From positions 3,345,369 to 3,409,368 of the forward strand of contig NZ_CP100445.1 of assembly GCF_024227435.1 (NCBI RefSeq): 64,000 bases of DNA, read 5' to 3'. Every line of letters starts with the position of its first letter. Position 1 is the first letter of the stretch. This DNA is from Natrinema caseinilyticum (GTDB lineage Archaea; Halobacteriota; Halobacteria; Halobacteriales; Natrialbaceae). Positions 1 to 8,461 of the stretch are shown here, piece after piece. The notes under the pieces were generated by a model. It made no database searches. It was not told the origin of the DNA and saw nothing but the letters and a program-made list of their open reading frames with translations. A program made the translations under genes and the position numbers.

Positions 1-456
1 ACCGAGTTCGAGGACAACCTCGGGCTCGCGGTGACACTCGATCCGGTCCCGTGGAATTCGATGCTCGACGAGTACTTCTACGCGGCACCGGGTGACGCGC
101 AACGGTGGGATCTGATGGGCGGGGTCGGCCGCAATTCCTATCCGCGCGCCCCCGAAGCGACCGAATCCTACTGGCGGGAGACCGACGAGCCGTGGAACAC
201 GGCAAACGGGTACGGCTACGACGACCCACACGGAATCGCAGACCGCCTCGCCAAGTCGGCCAGGATGACAGATCTGGACGAGCGGCAAGCGGTTCTCGCA
301 GAGGTGTTCGGCATCTTGAGCGAGGAGCAGCCGTGGAACTTCCTCTTCTTCGGAAAGGATCTCAACGGCTACCGAAATTCCGTCGATCCGACCGAAGAGC
401 CGAGCATCTCGTGGGGATACGATCTCGTCCGCTGGCAACTCGAGACCGAACAGTAA
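1..456 (+). CDS. Peptide/nickel-type ABC transporter substrate-binding protein, C-terminal part (5' end outside window)
   Basis: The frame is open from base 1, so the N-terminus, including any lipobox, lies upstream of the window. The 151 visible residues resemble the C-terminal lobe of family 5 (DppA/OppA-like) binding proteins: a stretch rich in W, Y and N (AAPGDAQRWDLMGGVGRN), then a helix with DERQAVLAEVFGILSEEQPW and a final aromatic strand. It would capture the solute outside the membrane and hand it to the two permeases that follow. The assignment rests mainly on the downstream permease and ATPase genes, 12 bases away and clearly in one operon. The substrate cannot be read from sequence. 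Confidence 0.85.
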   Translation, partial: TEFEDNLGLAVTLDPVPWNSMLDEYFYAAPGDAQRWDLMGGVGRNSYPRAPEATESYWRETDEPWNTANGYGYDDPHGIADRLAKSARMTDLDERQAVLAEVFGILSEEQPWNFLFFGKDLNGYRNSVDPTEEPSISWGYDLVRWQLETEQ

Positions 457-468
457 CCACACCGAACA

Positions 469-1443
469 ATGAAACGGTACATCGCAAAACGTCTCGCCTG
501 GACCGTCGTCGCGACCTGGATCACGGTGACGATCACGTTCCTGCTCATCGATTTCTCACCCATTTCCGCCAGCGGTGCCACGTTCGTCGATCAGCAGGTG
601 CAGGCGGGCATGAACGTGAACGAAGCGAGAGAATTGTACCGACAACAGTTGGGGTACGGGGACACCGTCTGGGAGCGATACACCAACTTCATGATCGGGC
701 TGGTGACACTCGACTGGGGGTGGTCGATGCTGTACAACCAGCCGGTGATCGACGTGATCACCAGTTCCTGGATCTACTCGTTTCAGTACGTCTTCCCGGC
801 GACGGTGCTCTCCGTCGGTCTCGGGTTCGGAATCGGACTGTACTCGGCGACCCACCAGCACACCGCGGAAGATTACGCGGCGACCCTGTTTGCGTTCACC
901 GGTATCAGCCTTCCGAACTTCTGGTTCGCGATCATGCTCATCCTGCTCTTCGGCGTCCACTTCGACGTGCTTCCGAGCTTCTACACCACGAAGCACACCC
1001 TTCTCTCCGTGGGAAACGTCAAGCAACTCATCCTCCCGATCGTCGTCCTCGGGACGTCCGCGATCGCCACCGAGATGCGCTACGCTCGGGCGGAGTCGCT
1101 CGAGTACGTTCAGGCCGAGTTCGTCAAAACCGCACGGGCGAAGGGGCTCTCGGAGCGCGAGATAACCCTCAGGCACATCTTCCGGCCGGCGATGGTACCG
1201 TTGATCACGATACTCGTCGGTGACGTCCTCGGACTGTTGTTCGCCGGCGCCTACGTCCTCGAGGTCATCTTCCAGATCCCCGGTCTCGGGCTGGTCAGCT
1301 ACCAGGCGATCATCCAGCAGGACACGCCGCTGGTCCTCGCGACGGTGCTGATTCCGGTGCTAATCGCGATCGTCGGGAACCTCGTTCAGGACGTCTGCTA
1401 TACGATTCTCGACCCACGAATCGACTTCGGTGATCGCGAATGA
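469..1443 (+). CDS. ABC transporter permease, DppB/OppB type
   Basis: A 324-residue integral membrane protein with an N-terminal membrane helix (about residues 9-29), a soluble loop, and a five-helix core. The cytoplasmic EAA loop that docks on the ATPase is visible around residues 205-245 (EMRYARAESLEYVQAEF, then ARAKGLSEREI). Length matches the DppB family (about 310-340). It starts at ATG 12 bases after the binding-protein gene and ends overlapping the next permease by four bases (1440-1443, ATGA), so translation is probably coupled. It forms the translocation pore with the DppC-type partner. Confidence 0.95.
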   Translation: MKRYIAKRLAWTVVATWITVTITFLLIDFSPISASGATFVDQQVQAGMNVNEARELYRQQLGYGDTVWERYTNFMIGLVTLDWGWSMLYNQPVIDVITSSWIYSFQYVFPATVLSVGLGFGIGLYSATHQHTAEDYAATLFAFTGISLPNFWFAIMLILLFGVHFDVLPSFYTTKHTLLSVGNVKQLILPIVVLGTSAIATEMRYARAESLEYVQAEFVKTARAKGLSEREITLRHIFRPAMVPLITILVGDVLGLLFAGAYVLEVIFQIPGLGLVSYQAIIQQDTPLVLATVLIPVLIAIVGNLVQDVCYTILDPRIDFGDRE

Positions 1444-2609
1444 GTCCGGATTCACGGGCCGACCGCGGGCTGGACGACGTCACCTTCGAAGATATCGACT
1501 GGGACGACTACGAGAGCGGGTTCGAACTGACTCGTTGGCGAATCGCGACGTTCGTCACGATGGGCGGGATACTCGTCGCCTGGCTCCTCGACACCCGGTT
1601 CGGGAGTCAGCAACAGCCCCTCGTCGCCACCGAGATGGGACCGTTCGAGTTCGCACCGAACCCGGGGAACGTCGAGTGGCTCTTCGCGCTCACCGTCGCG
1701 GTGCTGTTCTTCTACGGCATCGTCCCCCTGTACCGGAACCCGCGGATGACCGGCTACTACTGGACGGAGTTCAAGAAAAACAAGGCCGCAGTGGCGAGCC
1801 TCGGGTTCCTCACGTTCATCTTCCTCCTCGCGGTGATCGGGCCGTTCGTGGTCGGCCGCCCCGAAATCGACATCACGAACCCGTACCAGCCGCCGGTGTT
1901 CTACCGGTACCTGCCGGGTCTCGAGGGCGGGTCGTGGGAGCACCCGCTCGGAACGATGCAGTCGGGCGAAGACGTCCTCCAGATCGTGGTCAGTGGCGCC
2001 CGGGTGAGCATGATGGTCGGGCTCATCGGCTGTCTGTTGATCATCGCACTCGCCAGTGCGGTCGGAACGACCGCCGCCTACTTCGGCGGACTGGTCGACG
2101 AAGTGTTGATGCGCTTCGTCGACATCATGCTCACGTTCCCGACGTTTTTCCTGATTCTGTTCGTCGTCTACCTCTACGGCGGCGACCTGTTCACGATCGT
2201 TCTCATCCTGGGGTTGACCACGTGGACGGCAACCTCACGGCTCGTTCGATCTGAGGCGCTTCAGCGAACCGAAGAGCAGTACATCGATGCCGCGAAGAAC
2301 GTCGGTGCGAGCGAACGGTGGATCATTACGCGACACCTCGTTCCGAACGTCTCCAACACGATCATCACGGCGGCGACGCTCGCGATCCCGTCGCTAATTC
2401 TCTACGAGGCGGTCCTGGCGTTTCTCGGCTTCGGTGACCCGAACGTTTGGTCGTGGGGACGTGCGATTTCCGTCGGCCGGAACGACCTCCAGAACGCGTG
2501 GTGGGTCGCGACGATTCCCGGACTCTTCCTCTTTCTGACGGTACTGGCGTTCAATTTCCTCGGCGATGCGTTGCGAGACGCACTCGACCCCCGACACGAA
2601 AAACGATGA
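1440..2609 (+). CDS. ABC transporter permease, DppC/OppC type, with long N-terminal extension
   Basis: The second permease, 389 residues, longer than bacterial DppC (about 300). The extra N-terminal 100 residues hold two predicted membrane helices (about 37-55 and 80-97) before the usual N-terminal DppC helix around residue 120. The EAA loop is clear near residues 265-300 (SRLVRSEALQRTEEQY, then AAKNVGASERWIITRH). The gene overlaps both neighbours by four bases (ATGA at each junction), so the operon is translationally coupled. Long N-terminal forms are common in haloarchaeal DppC proteins, so the extension is not evidence of a new function. Confidence 0.95.
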   Translation: MSPDSRADRGLDDVTFEDIDWDDYESGFELTRWRIATFVTMGGILVAWLLDTRFGSQQQPLVATEMGPFEFAPNPGNVEWLFALTVAVLFFYGIVPLYRNPRMTGYYWTEFKKNKAAVASLGFLTFIFLLAVIGPFVVGRPEIDITNPYQPPVFYRYLPGLEGGSWEHPLGTMQSGEDVLQIVVSGARVSMMVGLIGCLLIIALASAVGTTAAYFGGLVDEVLMRFVDIMLTFPTFFLILFVVYLYGGDLFTIVLILGLTTWTATSRLVRSEALQRTEEQYIDAAKNVGASERWIITRHLVPNVSNTIITAATLAIPSLILYEAVLAFLGFGDPNVWSWGRAISVGRNDLQNAWWVATIPGLFLFLTVLAFNFLGDALRDALDPRHEKR

Positions 2610-3637
2610 CCAGCGAACCACTACTCTCGATCCGGAACCTGCGGACGTACTTCCACACCGACGACGGAGTCGTCAAAGCGGTCGACGGCATCAGCTTCGA
2701 CGTGAACCGCGGCGAAACCGTCTGTCTCGTCGGTGAGAGCGGGTCCGGAAAATCCGTGACTGGCGAATCGGTGACGAAACTGCTCCCGATGCCACCCGGC
2801 GAACTCGTCGGCGGGTCGGTGGTCTTCGACGGCGAAGACGTCGGTACCGTCTCCGACGCCAGGTTGCGGGAGCTACGCGGCGGCCGGATCGGACACGTCT
2901 TCCAGAACCCGGAGGGTGCGCTCAACCCCGTTTACACCGTCGGATACCAGATCCGGGAAGCGATCACCGCTCATCGGGACGTCCCGGCGTCGACGGCCCG
3001 CCGACGGGCGATCGATCTCCTCGAGGATGTCGGCATCCCGGAAGCGACGACTCGAATCGACGACTATCCACACGAGTTCTCCGGCGGAATGAAACAGCGC
3101 GTCGTGATCGCGATGGCACTCGCCTGCGAGCCGGACCTGTTGATCGCGGACGAGCCGACGACGGCACTGGACGTCACGATCGAGGCACAGATACTCGAGC
3201 GTTTTCGAGCGCTGCAAGCGGCATACGACATGGGTATCGTCTTCATCACGCACGATCTCGGCGTCGTCGCCGAGATAGCAGATACAGTCGCCGTCATGTA
3301 CGCGGGGAAGGTGATGGAAATCGGCCCCGTCGAGGACATCTTCGAGAATCCGGCCCATCCATACACGAAAGCGCTACTCGACTGCCTTCCAGGCCGATCG
3401 GACCTCGACCCCATCCCTGGGACGCTCCCCAGCGCGATCGATCCGCCGTCGGGGTGTCGGTTCCACGAGCGGTGTGCGTACGCGACCGAGGAGTGTCGCC
3501 GCGGTGACCAGCCGCCGATGACCGACCTCGGGGACGGTCGGCGAGCGTCCTGCGTTCACTGGCGCGACGGCGCCGATGGTCTCCCGAACCTCGTGGAGGC
3601 GCCCGACGTAGGCCCGGGTTTCGGGGGTGGCAGATGA
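2606..3637 (+). CDS. ABC transporter ATP-binding protein, DppD/OppD type
   Basis: A 343-residue ATPase. I chose ATG at 2606 because it overlaps the stop of the preceding permease (ATGA) and begins a normal DppD N-terminus; longer in-frame ORFs to 2447 would run through the permease gene. Walker A is GESGSGKS (near residue 39), the ABC signature SGGMKQR (about 157) and Walker [13 protein letters not shown] (about 178), followed by the switch H in THDLG. The C-terminal oligopeptide domain carries the cysteines of [15 protein letters not shown], which in this family are linked to an iron-sulfur cluster or zinc. It powers import together with the next ATPase. Confidence 0.95.
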   Translation: MTSEPLLSIRNLRTYFHTDDGVVKAVDGISFDVNRGETVCLVGESGSGKSVTGESVTKLLPMPPGELVGGSVVFDGEDVGTVSDARLRELRGGRIGHVFQNPEGALNPVYTVGYQIREAITAHRDVPASTARRRAIDLLEDVGIPEATTRIDDYPHEFSGGMKQRVVIAMALACEPDLLIADEPTTALDVTIEAQILERFRALQAAYDMGIVFITHDLGVVAEIADTVAVMYAGKVMEIGPVEDIFENPAHPYTKALLDCLPGRSDLDPIPGTLPSAIDPPSGCRFHERCAYATEECRRGDQPPMTDLGDGRRASCVHWRDGADGLPNLVEAPDVGPGFGGGR

Positions 3638-4980
3638 GCGCGGACCGCCCGCTACTCGAGGTCGATTCCCTGGAGAAACACTTCCCAATGACACGGGGCG
3701 TGCTGAACGACGAGATCGGCCGCGTGCGGGCCGTCGATGGGATCTCCTTCGAGATCGAAGCGGGCGAAACGTTCGGCATCGTCGGCGAATCCGGGTGCGG
3801 AAAGTCGACCGCGGCACGGACCATCCTCCGTCTCGAGGAGCCGACCGGCGGGTCGGTCCGGTTCGACGGACGGGACGTCACCGAGTACGACCGGGCGGAA
3901 CTGAAGCGGTTCCGACGCGAGGCCCAGCTGGTGTTTCAGGACCCGGATTCGAGTCTGGATCCGCGAATGAGCGTCGGCGAATCGCTTGCGGAGCCGCTGA
4001 TCGTCCACGGAATGAGCGATCGCGAGCGCCGCAGATCGATCGTCGAGAAGCTCCTGGTCCGAGTCGGATTGCACGCGGACGACCTCGATCGGTACCCCCA
4101 CGAGTTCTCGGGCGGGCAGAAACAGCGAATCGGACTCGCCCGGGCGCTCGTCTTGAATCCGCGGCTGCTCGTTGCGGACGAACCGGTCAGCGCGCTCGAC
4201 GTTTCCGTGCAGGCGGAAATCCTCGAACTCGTGGCCGACCTCCAGCGGGAGTTCGGCCTGAGCGTCCTGGTCATTAGCCACAACCTCGGGATCGTTCGAC
4301 ACATCTGCGATCGCGTCGGGGTCATGTACCTCGGGAAACTCGTCGAAGTCGGCCCGGCGGGGGACCTGTTCTCGAACCCGAAACACCCCTATACGCGCGC
4401 ACTGGTTTCGGCGATCCCCTCGACCGACCGTTCCCAGCGCGGACGGCGGGTCGGACTCGACGGCGACGTCCCCGATCCCGCGAATCCGCCCAGAGGCTGT
4501 CGGTTCCACACTCGCTGTCCGGACGTCGTTCCACCGAACGGGTACGATATCGAACAGGATACCTGGCGTACCGTCCTCGACTTCAAGCAACGCGTCGAGT
4601 CGGGAATCTCGAGAGCCGAACTGTTCGATCTGGTGTATCCCGCGTCGACGACCGAAGAGCGCGAGGCCTCCGGCCGGCTGCCTGCCGGCGACGTCGAGGA
4701 CGCGTTCCGTTCCGAGTACGGACTCGACGCACCACTCGAGGACGCGCGACTCGAATCCGTGTTCGTCCGTACCGTCGAGCGGATCGCATCCGGCGACGTG
4801 GGTGCGGCCCGCGAGTTGCTCGACGACGAGTTACCGACGGTCTGCCAGCACTCGAGCCCGGATCTCGTCGCGGAGAACGGACACCGGGTCACCTGTCACC
4901 TGATCGACGAGCCACCCCGCTCGGCGGACGCACCCGCGAGCGACCGCGACGCACTTCGATCGGACGACGCGGACGAGTGA
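3634..4980 (+). CDS. ABC transporter ATP-binding protein, DppF/OppF type, with insertion in C-terminal domain
   Basis: A 448-residue ATPase; DppF is usually 320-340. The N-terminal two-thirds is standard: Walker [10 protein letters not shown], signature SGGQKQR, Walker [13 protein letters not shown], switch H in SHNLG. The C-terminal peptide-transporter motif starts at [14 protein letters not shown] (about residue 288) and is then interrupted by some 100 residues (about 305-410) containing an acidic helical segment before the motif resumes with [10 protein letters not shown] and VTCHLIDE. The insertion therefore sits between the first and last cysteines of the metal-binding motif. Similar insertions occur in haloarchaeal DppF proteins. 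The start overlaps dppD by four bases. Confidence 0.93.
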   Translation: MSADRPLLEVDSLEKHFPMTRGVLNDEIGRVRAVDGISFEIEAGETFGIVGESGCGKSTAARTILRLEEPTGGSVRFDGRDVTEYDRAELKRFRREAQLVFQDPDSSLDPRMSVGESLAEPLIVHGMSDRERRRSIVEKLLVRVGLHADDLDRYPHEFSGGQKQRIGLARALVLNPRLLVADEPVSALDVSVQAEILELVADLQREFGLSVLVISHNLGIVRHICDRVGVMYLGKLVEVGPAGDLFSNPKHPYTRALVSAIPSTDRSQRGRRVGLDGDVPDPANPPRGCRFHTRCPDVVPPNGYDIEQDTWRTVLDFKQRVESGISRAELFDLVYPASTTEEREASGRLPAGDVEDAFRSEYGLDAPLEDARLESVFVRTVERIASGDVGAARELLDDELPTVCQHSSPDLVAENGHRVTCHLIDEPPRSADAPASDRDALRSDDADE

Positions 4981-5114
4981 GTCGGTCGCTCGGTCGACGA
5001 GCGGCCACTCTGTCGAGTGCCACTCGAGGTTCTCGATCCGGCAGCGTAGCCGGGCGGACACAGAAACCCGTCGACCGAGACAATTATTTGACGCTATCGC
5101 TGGTAGCGGGTCGT

Positions 5115-5279
5115 ATGGAGCTCCCGTCGTTCTCGAGTTACTGGAACGAAATCGAACCGACGCTGTTGATCGCCATCGGCTTCGTCCTGTTCATCTTTCC
5201 CGAACCGGCGACCTCCGCGTTCGGCGCGGGACTCATGCTCCTCGGCGTCAGCTGGTGGTTCTACGAGTGGGGACGGTGA
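5115..5279 (+). CDS. Small two-helix membrane protein, unknown function
   Basis: A 54-residue protein with two hydrophobic segments (about residues 15-30 and 34-50) ending in WWFYEWGR. I place the start at ATG 5115, not at the upstream in-frame ATG 4977, because a T/A-rich promoter-like stretch (AATTATTTG, 5078-5086) lies about 30 bases ahead and the region between has no protein-like composition. It stands alone between the ABC operon and the histidine-kinase scar. Function not recognised. Confidence 0.6.
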   Translation: MELPSFSSYWNEIEPTLLIAIGFVLFIFPEPATSAFGAGLMLLGVSWWFYEWGR

Positions 5280-5439
5280 AGATGTGCCAGTCGGCGAGGG
5301 AGCACCGGTGGCGCGGAGACCACTCGGAGTGAGTCGACTCCGACCGACGTGACTCGTTTCGACCGCCGTAACTTCCCGTTGCTCCTCGACCGCGTTGCTC
5401 GCTCGGTGTTGACGAGAGCGGCGTCGCGTTTCCGTCGCC

Positions 5440-5936
5440 TCAATCGCCGGTCGCCGTGCGATCGGACGCCGCCGTGACAGACTTCGCGTCAGCGCGCGGA
5501 ACCTCGAGCGTCACGACGGTGCCGCGGGGATCGTTGTCCGTAACGGAGAACTGTCCGCCCGTCCGGGTGACGATCCAGTTGACCAGCCAGAGGCCGAGCC
5601 CGTTCGCGTGTCGGAGCTGCGTGATTTCCCGATCGCCCTCGAGAAGGTCGCGCTCGTCGTCGGGGATTCCGGGTCCGTCGTCGGCGATCGAGAGCGTGAG
5701 TATATCGTCCTCCGGGCAGTCCGAAAGCGTCACGTCGATGCTCGGACGCGGCCGATCGGTGTGCTCGACGGCGTTCTCGAGGACCTGAAAGATGGCCGTT
5801 TGCAGGTACTCGTCGACGCGAGCGAAGCTTCGGTCCGGCAGCGAGCAGTCGACGTCGACGTCGCTGTGGGTACTCTCGAGGCGGGCGACGGCCCGCTCGA
5901 CTGCGCGGGTCTTCGCGGCGAGATCGCTGCGGATGC
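5440..5936 (-). pseudogene. Histidine kinase, C-terminal catalytic fragment (truncated by a tnpB remnant)
   Basis: The reading frame encodes the HATPase_c domain of a haloarchaeal sensor kinase: N-box FQVLENAVEH, G1 box DDGPGIPDDE, a G2-type stretch HANGLGLWLVNWI and the terminal strand DPRGTVVTLEV. The helix before it (residues reading KTRAVERAVARLES) is the usual linker. Upstream, the phosphoacceptor histidine, the PAS/GAF sensors and the start are missing: from about 5936 the frame passes into antisense of a tnpB 3' end. Nothing matching the lost N-terminus lies between here and purQ, so the deletion removed it. The fragment has no phosphorylatable histidine and is very likely non-functional. 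Confidence 0.8.
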
Positions 5937-6319
5937 TCGAGTACAAGTGCGAACGCGAAGGGACGCACTTTGTGGCCGTCGATCCGGCTGGCACGACCAA
6001 AGAGTGTGCAGCCTGCGGCGTTTCAACCGACAAACCGTTGTGGGTCCGCGAACACTCGTGTCCGTCGTGCGGGTTCGCCTCCGACAGGGATTGGAATGCA
6101 GCGTGGAACATTTTTTCTCGCGGAATCAAGCAGTTAGGAGCGGGACGCTCCGAATCAACGTGGTTCGAAAATCTCCGATTTTCGTCATCACGAAAGGCTT
6201 CGCCTTTCGAACGACCTGTGGAGACTGCGCTCCCTACGGGGACCCATTCGGTTCCTGCAAAGCGCGTCGTTGAATCAGGAAGCTCCACCCTCGAGGAGCG
6301 AGCGCAAGCGAGCGAGTAG
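5934..6319 (+). pseudogene. tnpB: IS200/IS605-family TnpB (OrfB), C-terminal fragment
   Basis: From about residue 48 of the open frame the protein matches the TnpB C-terminus: HFVAVDPAGTTKECAACG, then CPSCGFASDRDWNAAWNI. This is the target-nucleic-acid-binding zinc ribbon (two CxxC pairs) followed by the RuvC-III segment, whose catalytic Asp would be in SDRD. RuvC-I, RuvC-II and the whole N-terminal half are absent, and no left end or TnpA gene is seen, so it cannot be an active nuclease. The frame upstream of about 5934 is antisense histidine kinase, which fixes the junction. The right end of the element follows and looks complete. Confidence 0.85.
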
Positions 6320-6334
6320 GGTGGGGTAGTTCAC
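6228..6334 (+). mobile_element. Right end of the IS200/IS605-type element, including the segment expected to encode the omega (re) RNA
   Basis: After the tnpB RuvC-III motif the sequence runs into an element end ending in GTGGGGTAGTTCAC at 6334. It holds a foldback formed by CCACCCTC (6287-6294) and GAGTAGGGTGG near 6314-6324, around GAGCGAGCGCAAGCGAGCG. In this family (established knowledge) the 3' end of tnpB overlaps a structured RNA whose guide is the host DNA just beyond the right end, here from about 6335. The exact boundary is inferred by similarity to haloarchaeal elements, not proven. Host DNA just outside has a short perfect inverted repeat (CGACTCA/TGAGTCG, 6338-6356). Confidence 0.6.
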
Positions 6335-6403
6335 ATTCGACTCACGATCTGAGTCGTCACCGCCGCAGTGAAGAACGTCCCGTCAGCGCCCGGCTCGTGT
6401 CCG

Positions 6404-7096
6404 CTATGCCATCGTATTCGTGTCAGCGAAGCCCTCGAGGATACCCTGGCCGTCGGTCGGGCCGACGTCGGGAAGGGTGACGCGCTCGGGATGGGGCATC
6501 AACACCGCGACGGTGTCGCGGTCGCCGAGGACGCCGGCAACGTTGTGTTTGGATCCGTTGGGGTTCACTTCGGGTCCGGTCTCCCCGTTCTCGTCACAGT
6601 ACCGAAAGAGGACCCGACCCTCGTCTTCCAGTTCCGCGAGTCTGTCGTCGTCGATCTCGTAGCGGCCCTCGCCGTGGGCGATCGGAACTTCGATGACGTC
6701 GCCTTCGGTGTAGGCGGCCGTCCACGGTGTATCGTCTCGTTCGACGCGCAGGTAGACGTGTTCGCACTGGAAGCGAGCGCTCTCGTTGGTCGTAAAGGCC
6801 CCCTCGGTGAGGCCGGACTCGCAGCCGACCTGGGCTCCGTTGCAGATGCCGAGGACTGGAACGCCCTCGGCCGCAGCGTCGCGGATCTCGGCCATGATCG
6901 GCGAACGGGCCGCCATCGCCCCCGCACGCAGGTAGTCGCCGTAAGAAAAGCCTCCCGGCAGGACGACGCCCGTCGTCTCCGCGGGCAGGCCGTCTTCGTG
7001 CCAGACGATCTCGGCGTCGATGTCGAGATGGGCGAGGGCGCGTTCGGCGTCGCGATCGCAGTTCGAACCGCCGAAACGGATTATCGAGACCGTCAC
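6404..7096 (-). CDS. purQ: Phosphoribosylformylglycinamidine synthase subunit PurQ
   Basis: The glutaminase subunit of FGAM synthase (purine step 4); it supplies ammonia to PurL with PurS. The class I glutamine amidotransferase fold is visible: the nucleophile Cys in VLGICNGAQVG, oxyanion region PGGFSYGDYLRAG and the His/Glu pair in LMPHPER. The 230-residue length fits the archaeal family. I start at GTG 7096 (reading MTVSIIRFGGSNCDRD), the conserved haloarchaeal N-terminus; an in-frame GTG lies three codons upstream. purS is 59 bases upstream in the same direction, so they form an operon. Confidence 0.96.
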   Translation of the reverse strand: MTVSIIRFGGSNCDRDAERALAHLDIDAEIVWHEDGLPAETTGVVLPGGFSYGDYLRAGAMAARSPIMAEIRDAAAEGVPVLGICNGAQVGCESGLTEGAFTTNESARFQCEHVYLRVERDDTPWTAAYTEGDVIEVPIAHGEGRYEIDDDRLAELEDEGRVLFRYCDENGETGPEVNPNGSKHNVAGVLGDRDTVAVLMPHPERVTLPDVGPTDGQGILEGFADTNTMA

Positions 7097-7155
7097 AGTC
7101 TCCACCCCGCGGTGTCGTGACCGCCGGATTCGATAGTGGTGATGGGACCCGCCAT

Positions 7156-7410
7156 CTACCGTTCGTCGACCTCCACGTCGTAGTCGTGGATCGTCGGATT
7201 CGCCAGGAGTCGTTCGGCCATCTCGTCCGCGCGATCGCGTGCGCCGTCCGCGGAGTCGGCCTCGAGATCGATCTCGAAGCGGTCGGCCGAGCGGAGGTCC
7301 TCGAGCGCAAAGCCCAGTCGCTCGAGGGCCCCCTTCGTCGTCTCGGCTTCGGGGTCGAGCACGCCGTGTTTGAGTCGAACCGTCACCGTCGCGGTGTAGG
7401 CGGTCATCAT
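7156..7410 (-). CDS. purS: Phosphoribosylformylglycinamidine synthase subunit PurS
   Basis: An 84-residue small subunit of the three-part FGAM synthase (PurL/PurQ/PurS). The PurS fold shows as a first strand YTATVTVRLKHGVLDPEAE, a helix after TKGALERLGF and the strand RFEIDLEAD. It bridges PurL and PurQ. Two adjacent ATG codons begin the gene; the second is equally possible. It is the first gene of the purS-purQ operon; purL is not in the window. Confidence 0.96.
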   Translation of the reverse strand: MMTAYTATVTVRLKHGVLDPEAETTKGALERLGFALEDLRSADRFEIDLEADSADGARDRADEMAERLLANPTIHDYDVEVDER

Positions 7411-7531
7411 CTAATACCCCGTAACCGTGCTCAAAAACGCTTTCGTTGTCTCCCTGCAATGCACGTACGTGGTCACAACCTGGCGCTCTCGATGACAGGT
7501 CACCGCTCGCCCGGCCGACGTCCGGTGGCGA

Positions 7532-7846
7532 TCACGCCGGGCGCGCAACGACGATGTCGCCCGTCGCGTGGACGGTGATCGAGTACGCGTCCAGTTGGAA
7601 CGACACTTGGCCGATGTTTCGGCCCGCGGTCCCGCTCGTCGGCGCGAAGAGCGTCTCGAGGCTCTCGGGGTCGATTTGGTCGTAGAGTCGTTCCACCTCG
7701 GTTGGGTCGGATTCGGAGAGCTCAGCGACCGTCGAGACGATCGTCGTCGTCAGCGAGTCGGTACCCGCCCAGTCGTGTGAAACGAACGCGGTCTTCCGTT
7801 CGCGATCGATTCGTGATCGTCCGTAATCGTGTGGTTTAGCCGTCAT
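7532..7846 (-). CDS. HalOD1 output-domain protein
   Basis: A 104-residue soluble protein matching the HalOD1 domain typical of halophilic archaea: a helix SLTTTIVSTVAELSESDP, the hallmark LYDQIDPESLETLF, then strands ending in ITVHATGDIVV. Such proteins are either stand-alone or joined to response-regulator modules and are thought to act in signalling; the molecular role is unknown. A TATA-like box lies about 65 bases upstream. A second HalOD1 protein is at 60683-61060. Confidence 0.8.
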   Translation of the reverse strand: MTAKPHDYGRSRIDRERKTAFVSHDWAGTDSLTTTIVSTVAELSESDPTEVERLYDQIDPESLETLFAPTSGTAGRNIGQVSFQLDAYSITVHATGDIVVARPA

Positions 7847-7909
7847 TGTAGTTACCTATCAGCTGGCGACTGTCACTGTACGTGACTGAAACATCGTTCC
7901 ACAGACGAA

Positions 7910-7919
7910 GGTATAAATC
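7910..7919 (-). promoter_or_regulatory. TATA-box promoter for the HalOD1 gene at 7532-7846
   Basis: Read on the minus strand the site is GGATTTATAC, a good archaeal TATA box. With the usual 25-27 base spacing, transcription would start near 7889 and leave a leader of about 43 bases. Confidence 0.5.
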
Positions 7920-8220
7920 CCTGTCAGACAATTTACGATCGATTGTAGGACAAAATAATCCCATTCGCGAGACGGGGTGGCGGTTTCTCGCGAGCGTCCG
8001 TCATACGTCAGACACGCGGTGCCGGATCGATCGAGGGACCTGCCCTCGAACGCTCGCTTTCGCAGTCGAACCGGCGAGCGCGCCGAGAAACCGTGCCCAA
8101 CGGCGTCAGACAGTCGGCCGGGACGCTCGAGCCGACGGATCGCGGGCCACAGCGACGACGACCGCAGGCTCCAGGGACCGGTCGCGGTCGAGACCGGTGG
8201 CCCGGCGACGAGTCGACGAT

Positions 8221-8288
8221 TGGACGCAATCGGCAAGACGGGGGTGTGCCGCGGTGGACGCAATCGGCAAGACGCGACTGTGCCGCGG
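8221..8288. repeat. Two tandem copies of a 34-bp repeat in the purU upstream region
   Basis: Copies at 8221-8254 and 8255-8288 begin TGGACGCAATCGGCAAGACG and end GTGCCGCGG; they differ at three bases. A partial third unit (TGGACG) follows. The rest of the 7847-8422 gap holds no convincing gene: ORFs on both strands lack conserved features. Confidence 0.85.
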
Positions 8289-8387
8289 TGGACGACCGGC
8301 GAACGACGGCCGGTTACGTTCACCCGGTGGAAGTGTCGGATCAATGGGGTGGTGTGGGTAATTCTCACGCCGCACCGCGGAAAGCAG

Positions 8388-8396
8388 GATTTTTAG
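8388..8396 (+). promoter_or_regulatory. TATA-like promoter of the purU transcript
   Basis: GATTTTTAG is T-rich and lies about 26-28 bases before 8419-8423, which predicts a transcript starting at or just before the ATG of the 12-codon upstream ORF. Confidence 0.45.
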
Positions 8397-8422
8397 CCGC
8401 TCGAAAATTGGTGTCCATCGTG

Positions 8423-8461
8423 ATGAATCGACATTCGCTCGAGCGGAGGTGGCAGCGTTGA
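8423..8461 (+). CDS. Possible 12-residue leader peptide overlapping purU
   Basis: ATG at 8423 opens a frame reading MNRHSLERRWQR and stops at TGA 8459-8461. The stop overlaps the predicted TTG start of purU (TTGA), and the purU ribosome-binding site GGAGG (8445-8449) lies inside it. The promoter position predicts a nearly leaderless mRNA beginning at this ATG. Translation of the leader could couple to, or control, initiation at the weak TTG. It is arginine-rich. This is inference from geometry; conservation is untested. Confidence 0.4.
   Translation: MNRHSLERRWQR

Noticed and set aside
105-1223. Frame of 372 codons out of phase with the ABC permease
   Set aside because: It is an arginine-rich shadow of the binding-protein and permease genes, which have clear homology and overlap geometry.
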